From contig NZ_LSGP01000025.1 in the NCBI RefSeq assembly GCF_001611555.1, forward strand, positions 248,001-312,000: a stretch of DNA of 64,000 nucleotides, in the 5' to 3' direction. Below, piece after piece: positions 34,425 to 43,365 of the stretch. A program made the position numbers and the translations under genes. Positions within the stretch are counted from its first letter, which is position 1. Each line of letters starts with the position of its first letter. Under the pieces are notes generated by a model that saw only the letters and a list, made by a program, of their open reading frames with translations, searched no databases and was not told the DNA's origin. The DNA is from Anaerosporomusa subterranea (GTDB lineage Bacteria; Bacillota; Negativicutes; Sporomusales; Acetonemataceae).

Positions 34425-34778
34425 TTAACCTTTTGGCTTAAATAGCAAGGCTGATAAAAATCCGAAAATAATCGCTGCGGAGATGCCTGCACTGGTGATT
34501 TTAAAAATACCGGTTAACACCCCAACCAGCCCGGTCCTTTCCGCCTCCTGGAGAGCGCCCTTTACCAATTGGTTGCCAAAGCTGCTTATCGGAACTGAGG
34601 CGCCAGCACCAGCAAACTTAACTAACGGATCGTATAAACCAAGTCCTCCTAAAATTGCTCCAGACACGACTAGCGTAACCATCGTATGGGCAGGCGTTAG
34701 TTTTAGCCCATCCATGAGGAGTTGGCCGATTACGCATATAGTTCCACCAACAATAAATGCCCATATGAACTTATCCAA
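34425..34778 (-). CDS. spoVAE: Stage V sporulation protein AE (SpoVAEb type)
   Basis: 117 residues with four membrane spans. FIWAFIVGGTICVIGQLLMD at the start and GAGASVPISSFGNQLVKGA near residue 60 are the SpoVAE pattern. SpoVA proteins form a membrane channel in the spore inner membrane for dipicolinic acid uptake during sporulation and release during germination. A TTG start has AAGGAGG nine bases upstream. It lies directly after spoVAD. Confidence 0.93.
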   Translation of the reverse strand: MDKFIWAFIVGGTICVIGQLLMDGLKLTPAHTMVTLVVSGAILGGLGLYDPLVKFAGAGASVPISSFGNQLVKGALQEAERTGLVGVLTGIFKITSAGISAAIIFGFLSALLFKPKG

Positions 34779-34793
34779 ACGTAAGCCTCCTTA

Positions 34794-35795
34794 TTACCTC
34801 TCTATTGCCACCGCATGGGCGACACACGGTATGGTTTCCTTTTGCTGGTACGACATGGGAGAGAGCAAAGCGCCGGTAGCGATGATGAGCATTCGATTTA
34901 GTTCTCCTCTTCGCATACGATTTAGCAAATGTCCAAAGGTAGTTGTGGCAACACAAGCGCAGCCACTTGCTCCTGCGAAAACGGGTTGGTTTTCTTTATA
35001 CATCAGAATCCCGCAATCCGTCAATTTCTCTACCGGGATAGTAAGTCCATGCTTTGTAAGCAGATCGCCGGCGATGCGGTGACCTACCTTGCCTAAATCT
35101 CCAGTCGCAATCAGGTCATAATAAGATGGGGCGATGTTCAAATCTCTAAAATGGGCTTCTATCGTATCAACTGCAGCCGGAGCCATGGCTGCCCCCATAT
35201 TAAAGGGGTCAGAAAGCCCCATGTCAATTACGCGTCCAATAGTTGAAGCGACTACATGCGGTCCCTCTCCTTGCTGAGCAACAACCGCAGCGCCTGCACC
35301 TGTGACAGTCCACTGTGCAGTTGGCGGTTTTTGGGCGCCATATTCGGTAGGATATCTGTATTGTTTTTCACTAGCTGCGTTATGACTGGAGGTTCCCACC
35401 AATGCATTCTCAGCAAATTTACTATTAACAATAAGGGAGGCTAAAGAAAGACCTTCTATCGAACTGGAGCATGCTCCATAAATGCCTAAGAATGGAACCG
35501 ACAATGTACGCGCAGTAAAGCTGCTGGGGATAATCTGGTTTATTAGATCGCCGCTGAGGAAAAACTGGACATCCTCTTTTTTGAGTCCAGCTTTTTTAAT
35601 CGCAGTCTCACAAGCCTGTTCTAAGAGCTTCTTCTCCGCTTTTTCATAGCTATCCTGACCAAGCCATATATCGTCATGAAGCAGGTCGAAGTCCTTTGCC
35701 AGGTTTCCCTGAGCCTCGAAAGGTCCGCCGATTGCCGCAGAACCAATGATAACGGGTTTAGATTCAAACAGCCAAGTTTGATGACCTTGCAGCAT
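34794..35795 (-). CDS. spoVAD: Stage V sporulation protein AD
   Basis: 333 residues of the thiolase-like SpoVAD family: QTWLFESKPVIIGSAAIGG at the start, FLGIYGACSSSIEGLSLAS near residue 105, and GASGCACVATTTFGHLL near 275. SpoVAD binds dipicolinic acid on the outer face of the channel. Its ATG directly follows the spoVAC stop, so translation is coupled. The family length is about 335-340. Confidence 0.95.
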   Translation of the reverse strand: MLQGHQTWLFESKPVIIGSAAIGGPFEAQGNLAKDFDLLHDDIWLGQDSYEKAEKKLLEQACETAIKKAGLKKEDVQFFLSGDLINQIIPSSFTARTLSVPFLGIYGACSSSIEGLSLASLIVNSKFAENALVGTSSHNAASEKQYRYPTEYGAQKPPTAQWTVTGAGAAVVAQQGEGPHVVASTIGRVIDMGLSDPFNMGAAMAPAAVDTIEAHFRDLNIAPSYYDLIATGDLGKVGHRIAGDLLTKHGLTIPVEKLTDCGILMYKENQPVFAGASGCACVATTTFGHLLNRMRRGELNRMLIIATGALLSPMSYQQKETIPCVAHAVAIER

Positions 35796-36284
35796 TTACA
35801 TACCACCTAACGACTGAATAAGTACACTTGCAATAGCAACTACAAAAGCGGAGAACACGCCATATACAATAACCGGCCCAGCGATCTTGAACATGTTGCC
35901 GCCGACGCCTAGTACAAAACCTTCACTTTTGTGGTCAAGCGAAGCTGAAGCGATGGTATTGGCGAATCCTGTAACCGGAACGGCCGTACCGGCGCCGCCC
36001 CATTGCGCAATATGATCATAGATACCTAGGTTGGTAAGTATCACTGAAATCAGAATGATAACCGCAACCGTAGGATCTCCCGCTGTCTTTTCATCAAAGT
36101 TGAAATAGGTCATGAAAAACAGCTGTATTCCCTGGCCAATGGTACAGATAATGCCTCCTGCAATAAAAGCCCGAATGCAATTGGCTACTATAGGACGCTG
36201 CGGTTCCCTAGCACGAGCAAAGTCTTGGTACTGCTGCTGTACCGGATTTAAATTCTTCCTCTTACTACTTGACAGCCGAATCAC
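35796..36284 (-). CDS. spoVAC: Stage V sporulation protein AC
   Basis: 162 residues. FIAGGIICTIGQGIQLFFMTY near residue 42 and GAGTAVPVTGFANTIASASLDH near 97 are SpoVAC signatures, with four membrane spans. SpoVAC is the mechanosensitive pore-type subunit of the dipicolinic acid channel. The start is a GTG three bases after the stop of the preceding DUF421-DUF1657 gene; its ribosome binding site is weak, so translational coupling is likely. Confidence 0.94.
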   Translation of the reverse strand: MIRLSSSKRKNLNPVQQQYQDFARAREPQRPIVANCIRAFIAGGIICTIGQGIQLFFMTYFNFDEKTAGDPTVAVIILISVILTNLGIYDHIAQWGGAGTAVPVTGFANTIASASLDHKSEGFVLGVGGNMFKIAGPVIVYGVFSAFVVAIASVLIQSLGGM

Positions 36285-36287
36285 CTT

Positions 36288-37148
36288 CTATCGCAATAAG
36301 TATGGTTTAAGCTTTTCCGTAAGTTTCTTTACTGTTTCGGCATGTTGAAAATACATTTTCTTAGCTGTTTCATTCTGTGTTTCCAGCGCAAAGCTCATGA
36401 GGTCAGCTTGAGCTTTCTCAAAATTTGCATAAAGCATTTCCTTAACCTTAGGTTGTGGCAGTTCTACAGAGTCATCAAAAAGGTCCAAATACAAATCCCC
36501 AGACGAATCCACCTGTCCAATAAAGACATTATCCAGCGAGACACCCGTGCTTTCTAACTGTATCCCTAGCCATTCTTTATTTAACCCCAAAGAAAACAGG
36601 GGCTCGTTTAATATGGTACCATCAAGAATAATTGTCTGTGGTTCCGCCTGTGGCGCTACTTTCTTTCCTAAAGCATAGGAGGATACAGGCTGTTTGTGGG
36701 ATTTCATCAATACATTAATGTCTCCTGTATCTTCCATTACAGCAAATTCTACATCTGCTAGATTAAATGCATTTTTCGAGCGAAGCTCTCGCAGTAGCTC
36801 TTCCCCTGTTAACCGTGTTTGAAGAAGACTCTGTTCCATAATTTTCCCATGCTTGATTAAGACGGTTTCCTTCCCATTAATCAGGTCATGAATCATCTTG
36901 CTTTTTAGCGATAAATAATCTAATGCAATAGGAAGCAGTACCCAAACACTTAGTGCAAGCAACCCGAAAGCAAAATTCGTAATTAGATTTACAGAGAGTA
37001 ATGCAGCAATCACTGCAGTGACGATATAACTTACAAAGCGAAAAGGCGTTATTCGGACGATATTTCTTTTTCCCATTAGTCTAGTTGCGAGTAGCACTAT
37101 AATAAATAAAGAAGTCGATCTAAGTACTATTTCAATCCATTCCTGCAT
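36288..37148 (-). CDS. DUF421-DUF1657 fusion membrane protein (2Duf type)
   Basis: 286 residues. Residues 1-85 have three membrane spans of the YetF/DUF421 family (TRLMGKRNIVRITPFRFVSY near 22-41), then the DUF421 soluble domain, LRSKNAFNLADVEFAVMEDTG and ILDGTILNEPLF. The last 60 residues (from about 225) contain FEKAQADLMSFALETQNE and repeat the DUF1657 pattern of the small neighbours. This two-domain arrangement is the one called 2Duf in the heat-resistance-associated spoVA2mob operon of Bacillus subtilis. A CAGGAG site precedes ATG. Located between DUF1657 and spoVAC, the usual order. A role in spore inner membrane properties is inferred from that parallel. Confidence 0.88.
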   Translation of the reverse strand: MQEWIEIVLRSTSLFIIVLLATRLMGKRNIVRITPFRFVSYIVTAVIAALLSVNLITNFAFGLLALSVWVLLPIALDYLSLKSKMIHDLINGKETVLIKHGKIMEQSLLQTRLTGEELLRELRSKNAFNLADVEFAVMEDTGDINVLMKSHKQPVSSYALGKKVAPQAEPQTIILDGTILNEPLFSLGLNKEWLGIQLESTGVSLDNVFIGQVDSSGDLYLDLFDDSVELPQPKVKEMLYANFEKAQADLMSFALETQNETAKKMYFQHAETVKKLTEKLKPYLLR

Positions 37149-37162
37149 TGTCTATCTCCTGA

Positions 37163-37369
37163 CTAGTTGCCTTTATATTGTGGCTCCTGCTGTTCTAAAA
37201 TCTGCAGTCTTTTCTCCAGATCGTCTATTATTATTCCTGTAGCTTCCAGCGCCTCATTGTATATTAACCTGGTTTCTTCATCCCTTGTCTGCATTTCGTA
37301 TAATCGTAAAGTGCCCTGATTGCCTTTTAAAGTGGCTAGCGTTTTCTTGACCTGAGAAGCAACTGTCAT
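37163..37369 (-). CDS. DUF1657 protein (first gene of the spoVA operon)
   Basis: 68 residues from ATG 37369, preceded by GGAAGGAGGG; the longer frame to 37429 is rejected. MTVASQVKKTLATLKGNQGT and the end LEQQEPQYKGN match DUF1657 and the last gene of the operon. Genes of this family are confined to spore formers. It opens a six-gene unit: DUF1657, 2Duf, spoVAC, spoVAD, spoVAE, DUF1657. The function is unknown. Confidence 0.88.
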   Translation of the reverse strand: MTVASQVKKTLATLKGNQGTLRLYEMQTRDEETRLIYNEALEATGIIIDDLEKRLQILEQQEPQYKGN

Positions 37370-37432
37370 CCAGATTCCCTCCTTCCCGCTTATTATTATT
37401 GCTCCAGTTTCGGATTTAATGCAGAACAATCA

Positions 37433-37463
37433 TGAATAATGAACTACCGGCCTGTCGAAACTA
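37433..37463 (+). promoter_or_regulatory. Weak sigma-G-like promoter for the divergent DUF421 gene
   Basis: TGAATA at 37433-37438 and GAAACTA at 37457-37463 are 18 bases apart, five of seven matches to a CATA-CTA-type -10 of forespore sigma factors. On the opposite strand a CATTATT occurs at 37435-37441. Forespore expression of both operons is expected from their content, but the match is weak. Confidence 0.25.
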
Positions 37464-37506
37464 CTAGCAAAAGTTGGGGTAAACAAGGAGCGGGGAGGCC
37501 GAGTAA

Positions 37507-38220
37507 TTGCCAATTACACTCGTAGTGATAATACGATCAATCATTTCGTTTTTTATTTTATTGGTGCTTGTGCGGCTCATGGGTAAACAGCAGGTTGCTC
37601 AGTTAACATTTTTTGACTACGTCGTTGGTATCACCATTGGCTCTATCGCCTCTACCTTGTCAGTACAGGTGAATGAAAGTCTCATGTCTACATTGGCAGG
37701 GTTAGCTACTTGGGCAGTACTAGCAATATTACTGGCCTACTTAAGCATGCATAATGTAAAGCTTCGTAATCTAGTAGATGGTGAACCTACAGTTGTGATT
37801 GAAAACGGAAAAATTCTTGAAAATAATTTAAACCAAATTCGCATTCCCATCGAGCATCTCTTGTCTGAACTTCGAACCATGGGAGTATTCAATATATCAG
37901 ATGTCCAGTCTGCTTTGTTTGAACCGGGGGGCAAGATTAGTGTACAGAAAAAATTTCAAAAACAACCCGTTACGCCTGGCGATCTGAATATCTCACCGCA
38001 ATATGACGGGCTTCCGATAAACCTGATTATAGATGGTGTTTTATTGAAAGATTCTCTTCGCTCTCTCAACCTGACCAAAGCCTGGCTACATCATCAATTA
38101 GAGAAACAAAATATTAGTGATGTAAATGAGGTTTCATTGGCACAACTGGACACTAAGGGAAATCTATATGTTGATCTACAAGGAGACAAATCATGTTATA
38201 TAATACAAACAAAGGACTAA
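37507..38220 (+). CDS. DUF421 (YetF-like) membrane protein
   Basis: 237 residues with three N-terminal membrane spans and the DUF421 soluble domain. LVRLMGKQQVAQLTFFDYVVG near 21-41 and LRTMGVFNISDVQSALFEPGG near 122-142 correspond to segments of the 2Duf protein across the intergenic region, but this one has no DUF1657 tail. A TTG start follows a GGGGAGG region by several bases. It is divergent from the spoVA operon, and the DUF4363 gene overlaps its end by 28 bases. Spore membrane function is inferred from context. Confidence 0.88.
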   Translation: MPITLVVIIRSIISFFILLVLVRLMGKQQVAQLTFFDYVVGITIGSIASTLSVQVNESLMSTLAGLATWAVLAILLAYLSMHNVKLRNLVDGEPTVVIENGKILENNLNQIRIPIEHLLSELRTMGVFNISDVQSALFEPGGKISVQKKFQKQPVTPGDLNISPQYDGLPINLIIDGVLLKDSLRSLNLTKAWLHHQLEKQNISDVNEVSLAQLDTKGNLYVDLQGDKSCYIIQTKD

Positions 38221-38576
38221 TCAAACGAAGCGTTATTTCTATTTTTTTGGTTGGCAGTGTATTGTTTACTGCGTCCTGTGCGTTAATAACAAAGCCACTT
38301 GATAACCGCACCGGCTTTTCAAAATATTTAATGCAAGTTGAAACTAGCATCCGAAGTGAAGATTGGTCTAATGCAGAAACAAATCTCGAAGACGCAAAAA
38401 AAGCATGGAAAAAAATAAAACCACTTATGCAAGTGGACATAGATCATGACTATATAAAAGATATAGAAGACGGTTTCGAGCAATTAGACGCGTATCTTTA
38501 TACAAAGGATAAATCAAATGCACTGGCGTCTATTCTTCTAGTTGAGAGTACGTGGAGAAATATAGGGTCACTCTGA
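38193..38576 (+). CDS. DUF4363 lipoprotein-like protein
   Basis: 127 residues. After a basic start, a hydrophobic span (VISIFLVGSVLFTASC) ends in cysteine, so it may be a lipoprotein or a signal-anchored protein. The helical remainder, with SIRSEDWSNAETNLEDAKKAW and LASILLVESTWRNIGSL, matches the DUF4363 family, which is often next to YetF/DUF421 genes in spore formers. AAGGAGAC precedes ATG inside the previous gene. Coupled expression is implied. The function is not known. Confidence 0.8.
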   Translation: MLYNTNKGLIKRSVISIFLVGSVLFTASCALITKPLDNRTGFSKYLMQVETSIRSEDWSNAETNLEDAKKAWKKIKPLMQVDIDHDYIKDIEDGFEQLDAYLYTKDKSNALASILLVESTWRNIGSL

Positions 38577-38730
38577 TAGGCTAATAATCCGGCTATAAAT
38601 CTCCATTGCGCAGTTAATCCTATATTAGGAGCCGCAGCCGACTTATCATGGTTTACTCTGAGGTGAATCGTTTAGACACGACTTCGCGGATGCGGCTCTC
38701 CCTCTAATAAGAAATCAGTTATAGGCCATC

Positions 38731-38752
38731 CACCGCCCGGCAGGCGGTTTTT
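38731..38752 (+). terminator. Terminator after DUF4363
   Basis: ACCGCC and GGCGGT form a short G+C stem followed by TTTTT. It ends the DUF421-DUF4363 transcript. A second, wider repeat, GGAGCCGCA/TGCGGCTCTCC, surrounds 38629-38700. Confidence 0.7.
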
Positions 38753-38778
38753 CTATGCCCCTTTTCTTGTGCTTGAAG

Positions 38779-41700
38779 CTATTCGCTTTTATTTGCGTTA
38801 TCGAAGTGCTTGCGAACCTGCGCGCTGAACATCTCCAGTTTCGCCTCAGTCAGCATAGAATGTGGATTGCCGTCAGTCTCTAATCCCATATAAGGAGTAT
38901 TTTCCCTAGACGGTGCAGGGACTAGACTGCGCCAATCTTCGCCCGATTTCTGACGCAATGTGCTACTCAGTATTGCATCCGATACTCGGCATGCCAAACA
39001 GCCGAAAGGACCGATGGAAATGATTCCATCCACTTTGCCATTCTGCTCTAACGCACTCCCAACTGTAAGAACAGATTCTCCAGCCGTAAACCGCGGAGAA
39101 AGCACACTTTCACTTATCCCAACCGTATGTCTTATGTTGATTAGCTCATTCTCTACAAGTCCAGATTGCGCAAAAACGTTCTTTATACTTCGCTCCGCAT
39201 AACGTTTAGCTATGCCTGCTAAAAACAATTCTGCTTTCTGAGCAAAAGGCAATGTTACATGATATAGTGAATTTTGGAGCAGAAAATCACAGAAATAGAT
39301 GAACTCCTCATTTGGCGCGATCTTTACCATGATTCCGCTATCACTGAACCAGCGAATCAGGTTTTGCCGAGAAAATTCATCGTTGCGAACAAATATCTCT
39401 CCAAGTAAAGAAACCTTCGGAACCTCATCTTTACTCTTTACAAGGGGAATGTCTCTAAAAAGTTCTGCAACTGAGGTCAGCGTCTGTCTAAGACTCCGCC
39501 ATGGCATAGTCGCCACCGAGTCAAAAACCATATCACTAGCCGTTTTCATGACATCCGCCGCATGTTTCTTGTCTTTGGCAAGCGCCAAGAGAGTATTCTC
39601 CGCTTCCATCATCACATCGGAAATGACGATCGCCTGCCAAGCCCGGAAAAAGAATCTCGAATCCAAACCGCTGTAACCGTTATCTGATGTAAGCGTTAGG
39701 ATGGCTACATTTTTAATTTGCTTTTGACGAATGCATTGCTCTAATTGGACGTGATATTGTCCGAACCGACAGGGTCCAGAACTGTCTGCCATAAAATACA
39801 CTAGAACTTTATTCGGGTCTTCCTTTTGCCGCCTTGCTATATCATTCAAGATGCTTCCGCAGACAATAATGTATGGCAGACACTCCTTACAAGTTGCGTT
39901 AGAGCGTCCAGTCGCTAAATCGGTTGATGTAGCAGGTTCGAGGTAAGTCGCGTTATAACCAGCGTACTGAAAACTCGCTGCAAGTAACCGCGAACCAATC
40001 GCCCCCATTGAGGGAACGACTATCTCAACGGAATCATCATTGAGTCTGTGTGACTTTCCTGCGGAGTCAGTGATGTAATATTTCTTGCTTGCGACGTAGC
40101 CAACAGCCTGCCGGTACTGTGGTTCAGGTTGTACAGTAGTCTGGTTGTGGGATGCCCGGTATCTCTGGACGATATCAAGAAAAGCCTCTATTCTCGTTTC
40201 TACTCCCGCATCTGCCGTATGGCTGTCTAACTCTAGTATCAGTAAAGGCTTATCACCCATAATCTCACGGAGTTGCGAGATAATAAACGCGTCCGGCCCA
40301 CAGCCGAAATTCGTAATGAATACCCCGAAAAGTTGATCTGAGGATTTAATATACTTTGCCGTCTTCAACAACATCTGTCCCATTCCCCAGTACATCTTTA
40401 GGGCAGGCTTCTCTTGCTCGAAGGGCAGGAAGTCCCATGGGATAACAAGATGACCTCTCGATGCGAATTTGCGGGGGGCGCCCATGTTAGCCACCTTGGA
40501 TAACGCGTTATACGGTCTTCCAAAGATGACTACCCCTAAACGGCTTGGAGCCTTTATGAGTGTCTCGATTGCCTTTTGCCCTAATTGTTTCGCTTCGGCA
40601 ATATATCGTCCTTGACTTTCAACCGCAGTCTTATATGCCCGCATGCTATCTTTCGCGCGAACCCCTAATGAACTGCCAATACTGACAAAATCCTTACCTA
40701 ACGAATCATATCCTTTCGAGAAGTCTAAAACCGGGGTCAAAACCCGCTTACCTTCAAGTTCAGAAAAAGCGGACTTTAAGTAGTAGGGCTCTCCTTGAAC
40801 AAGCGGACAGGTAACACTTGAATCTATGCCGTTCTCCACAGGCACGCCAGATACATGGGGAAGAAAGATATAATCTACTTTTTGGGATAACAAATTGGCT
40901 AATAACCCGTGGCTCATTTCTACTGGGTAGCAGAATGATGCTCCGGTCATTTTCATGCCCTCTTTGTTTGGGGTCTCCGATAGAACGATATCATAGCCTA
41001 GCTGACTGAAGAAATTTGAATAGAGTGGATAAAGTGAATTTATCAGCAAGGATTTTACCATACCTACTGTACCGCGGGAACCTCGTTCTTTCGGTATATG
41101 AACCTGCGACGAATGCGGCGGAAATACCATCGACTCTCGTATTGCGACAAAATCTTCCCCCTTGTCGGGTGCGCCCTTCTTTCTCAGATTGGCGTATTTG
41201 TTGCAAGCTCCGCCAAAAGGATAACTCTTGCTGTTCATTTCGAACAGGCTAATGGCGCATTTTCTGTCGCACTGTTCTGAGCCGCCATTGCAAATAAAAG
41301 TTGACTGGCATTTCATTTCCTTTCGAGACAGTTCTCTTAAATCAAACATCTGTTCTTGCATAATCCCGGCTTGAAGCCGATTCCTGATTTCCAAAGCTAC
41401 ACCAAAGGCTCCCATCAAGCCAGGCTGCGGCGGGACGACAATCTCTTTTCCAAGCAATGTTGCCATTGCGGTTGGTACAGCCTTGTTATAGCAGACCCCA
41501 CCTTGCATGAAGACTTTTTTGCCGACCGGTCGATTGCCTTTTACACGGTTCATGTAGTTTTGACAGACTGAATATACAAGCCCGGCAACGATGTCTTCAC
41601 TTGGTAATCCCTCTTGAATTGCTGTCTTTATGTCGCTACTGATAAACGCCGAACATTGGTCACTAAAATTCAATGGTTGAGTGCTTCGGAGTGCTATATC

Positions 41701-43065
41701 GGCGATTTCCTCTGTGCTAATACCGAGCGTTTCTTTCGCCGCTTCCTCAAGGAACGAACCCGTCCCTGCAGAACAGGCTTCATTCATGGCATAATCGAGG
41801 GGTACGGCTTGACTAATATACGTATACTTCGCATCCTGTCCGCCGATTTCAAAGATCGTGTCTACTTCAGGGTCAAAGTACAAAGCCCCGGTTGCATGGG
41901 CGATGATTTCATTGATTACACCTTCGGTCTGAGCGTGAAGACCGCTAATCTGCCTTCCCGAGCCTGTAACTCCTAGACCTACAATGGTAACTGGTACTGT
42001 TATTTGCTTACTGAGCGCCTTGTAACAAGCTTGCGACGCAGCTACAGGATCCCCCTTGGTGCGCAAATAGACAGACGCGAGAATGGCGTTATCTTCCTGA
42101 CGCATCACAATTGCTTTGGTTGTCGTAGAACCCACATCGAGCCCGACGATGCACTTATCCTTATACCGAGGTACACCGGAGATGCATTCCTTAAACACTA
42201 CGTTTCCTGTATTAATGCTCAGTGTAGGCAGTGTCGAAAAAGACTGCCTTTTAGTGGAACTAGGAAAAAAGACTCTGCCATCATTGATAACCTCGGTCTC
42301 ATTGTTAAGGCACCAGAGTGCTGAACCCAGAGCCTCAAAATAGATGGCTTCCGAGGGAACGTATAGTTCCTGACTGCCTTTGAGCATTTGATTCAAATAG
42401 CCGACCATGTGATTATTACTTGACGTGCCGCCTATGAGAAGCATTCTCTGGGCCTGGCATTTCTCTGCCAGTTCATAAATCTTGTCCGCCATCATCTGGC
42501 AAAGACCTGCGACGATTTGCCCCTTGGGTTCCCCTTTATTAAGAGCGTGGGTGCAATCGCTTTTGCAAAACACAGAGCACCTTCCGGCAATTTTTCTCGG
42601 GTTTTGAAAATCTGCAATGTTCATCGCATCAAATAGTGTAAGGTCCATGCGATTAATCTGTTGTAAAAAGAATTCGCCTGTTCCTGATGCACATTTGTTT
42701 CCTGTAACAATATCGATAATTCGGCCCCGGTCGAGCTTATATGCAAGAAACGTTTCCCCGCCTGCCGATAAAATGGTGTCGCAATTAGGATATTGGGGTG
42801 AAAGAAAGTTATAGGCAACCTCAACTGCTTCGGGTTCGGAGATAGTTGTCAGACCCACATCATCCTTATACTTGCGTCCAGTCACGGCGACTTTTCCCAG
42901 ACTAGCGATGTCGTCGCTGACTAAAAAGCGCTCAAAGAACTGTTGTACTTTGCCGTAGTGTTCTTCCGTCATTCCCTTAATGAGTCGGATATTCCCTCTT
43001 GATGTCTTCTCTAACGTTACCCAACCGACACGGGACGCACCTATACAAAAGCCTGTTGCCTTCAT
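38779..43065 (-). CDS. Giant acyl-CoA dehydratase activase-type fusion protein
   Basis: 1428 residues from ATG 43065, preceded by GGAGGAAG; the longer frame is rejected. Four regions are visible. An N-terminal ASKHA domain (LSAGGETFLAYKL about 93, KCASGTGEFF about 125). A second ASKHA domain from about 305 (GLDVGSTTTK, then NEACSAGTGSFLEEAAKE about 427) with a cysteine-rich end near 583 (CNGGSEQCDRKC). A DUF2229-type region from about 668 to 990 (FGCGPDAFIISQLR). A C-terminal HgdB-like region from about 1010. In small activases the cysteine in SAGTGSF ligates a [4Fe-4S] cluster used for ATP-driven electron injection. The target enzyme is unknown. The same modules occur as separate proteins just upstream. 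Confidence 0.85.
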   Translation of the reverse strand: MKATGFCIGASRVGWVTLEKTSRGNIRLIKGMTEEHYGKVQQFFERFLVSDDIASLGKVAVTGRKYKDDVGLTTISEPEAVEVAYNFLSPQYPNCDTILSAGGETFLAYKLDRGRIIDIVTGNKCASGTGEFFLQQINRMDLTLFDAMNIADFQNPRKIAGRCSVFCKSDCTHALNKGEPKGQIVAGLCQMMADKIYELAEKCQAQRMLLIGGTSSNNHMVGYLNQMLKGSQELYVPSEAIYFEALGSALWCLNNETEVINDGRVFFPSSTKRQSFSTLPTLSINTGNVVFKECISGVPRYKDKCIVGLDVGSTTTKAIVMRQEDNAILASVYLRTKGDPVAASQACYKALSKQITVPVTIVGLGVTGSGRQISGLHAQTEGVINEIIAHATGALYFDPEVDTIFEIGGQDAKYTYISQAVPLDYAMNEACSAGTGSFLEEAAKETLGISTEEIADIALRSTQPLNFSDQCSAFISSDIKTAIQEGLPSEDIVAGLVYSVCQNYMNRVKGNRPVGKKVFMQGGVCYNKAVPTAMATLLGKEIVVPPQPGLMGAFGVALEIRNRLQAGIMQEQMFDLRELSRKEMKCQSTFICNGGSEQCDRKCAISLFEMNSKSYPFGGACNKYANLRKKGAPDKGEDFVAIRESMVFPPHSSQVHIPKERGSRGTVGMVKSLLINSLYPLYSNFFSQLGYDIVLSETPNKEGMKMTGASFCYPVEMSHGLLANLLSQKVDYIFLPHVSGVPVENGIDSSVTCPLVQGEPYYLKSAFSELEGKRVLTPVLDFSKGYDSLGKDFVSIGSSLGVRAKDSMRAYKTAVESQGRYIAEAKQLGQKAIETLIKAPSRLGVVIFGRPYNALSKVANMGAPRKFASRGHLVIPWDFLPFEQEKPALKMYWGMGQMLLKTAKYIKSSDQLFGVFITNFGCGPDAFIISQLREIMGDKPLLILELDSHTADAGVETRIEAFLDIVQRYRASHNQTTVQPEPQYRQAVGYVASKKYYITDSAGKSHRLNDDSVEIVVPSMGAIGSRLLAASFQYAGYNATYLEPATSTDLATGRSNATCKECLPYIIVCGSILNDIARRQKEDPNKVLVYFMADSSGPCRFGQYHVQLEQCIRQKQIKNVAILTLTSDNGYSGLDSRFFFRAWQAIVISDVMMEAENTLLALAKDKKHAADVMKTASDMVFDSVATMPWRSLRQTLTSVAELFRDIPLVKSKDEVPKVSLLGEIFVRNDEFSRQNLIRWFSDSGIMVKIAPNEEFIYFCDFLLQNSLYHVTLPFAQKAELFLAGIAKRYAERSIKNVFAQSGLVENELINIRHTVGISESVLSPRFTAGESVLTVGSALEQNGKVDGIISIGPFGCLACRVSDAILSSTLRQKSGEDWRSLVPAPSRENTPYMGLETDGNPHSMLTEAKLEMFSAQVRKHFDNANKSE

Positions 43066-43365
43066 TAATCTTCCTCCGTCCTCATGATGAAAGTCCTGGA
43101 CATCTGCCCAGGACTTAGCTTGACCGACCAAAAGCATACTTCATGCTGCTGAATTACGGACAACTGTTCCTTCCTGGTCCTAGTGCTTTGCATAACCGGG
43201 TGTGCCTGCTACATTGCTTCTTAAAGCTGTCGAATCATACCGTGAGGAGAAGATGGCACGCTACAGTTATTATTTCAGTCTAATCGTGTTTGATTCTCAT
43301 ACTTCAAATCCAATTTGTGGGGACTTCCGGTTGCACCAACATTAGAGTAAGATGCTGTACCTCGT
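43066..43365. other. Spacer between activase fusion and split operon
   Basis: About 300 bases. The hairpin AAGTCCTGG/CCAGGACTT at 43091-43116 lies in the leader of the giant gene. A plus-strand 30-codon frame at 43253-43345 has a GAGGAG site, but its product has no recognisable features, so it is not called. Confidence 0.5.
43091..43116 (-). promoter_or_regulatory. Leader hairpin of the giant activase gene
   Basis: AAGTCCTGG and CCAGGACTT form a nine-base stem with an eight-base loop, located 26 bases upstream of the start codon. It may influence translation or mRNA stability. Confidence 0.4.

Noticed and set aside
43253-43345. 30-codon plus-strand frame with a GAGGAG site between the activase genes
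   Set aside because: The product has no features of a real protein and lies opposite two minus-strand genes in an untranscribed-looking spacer.
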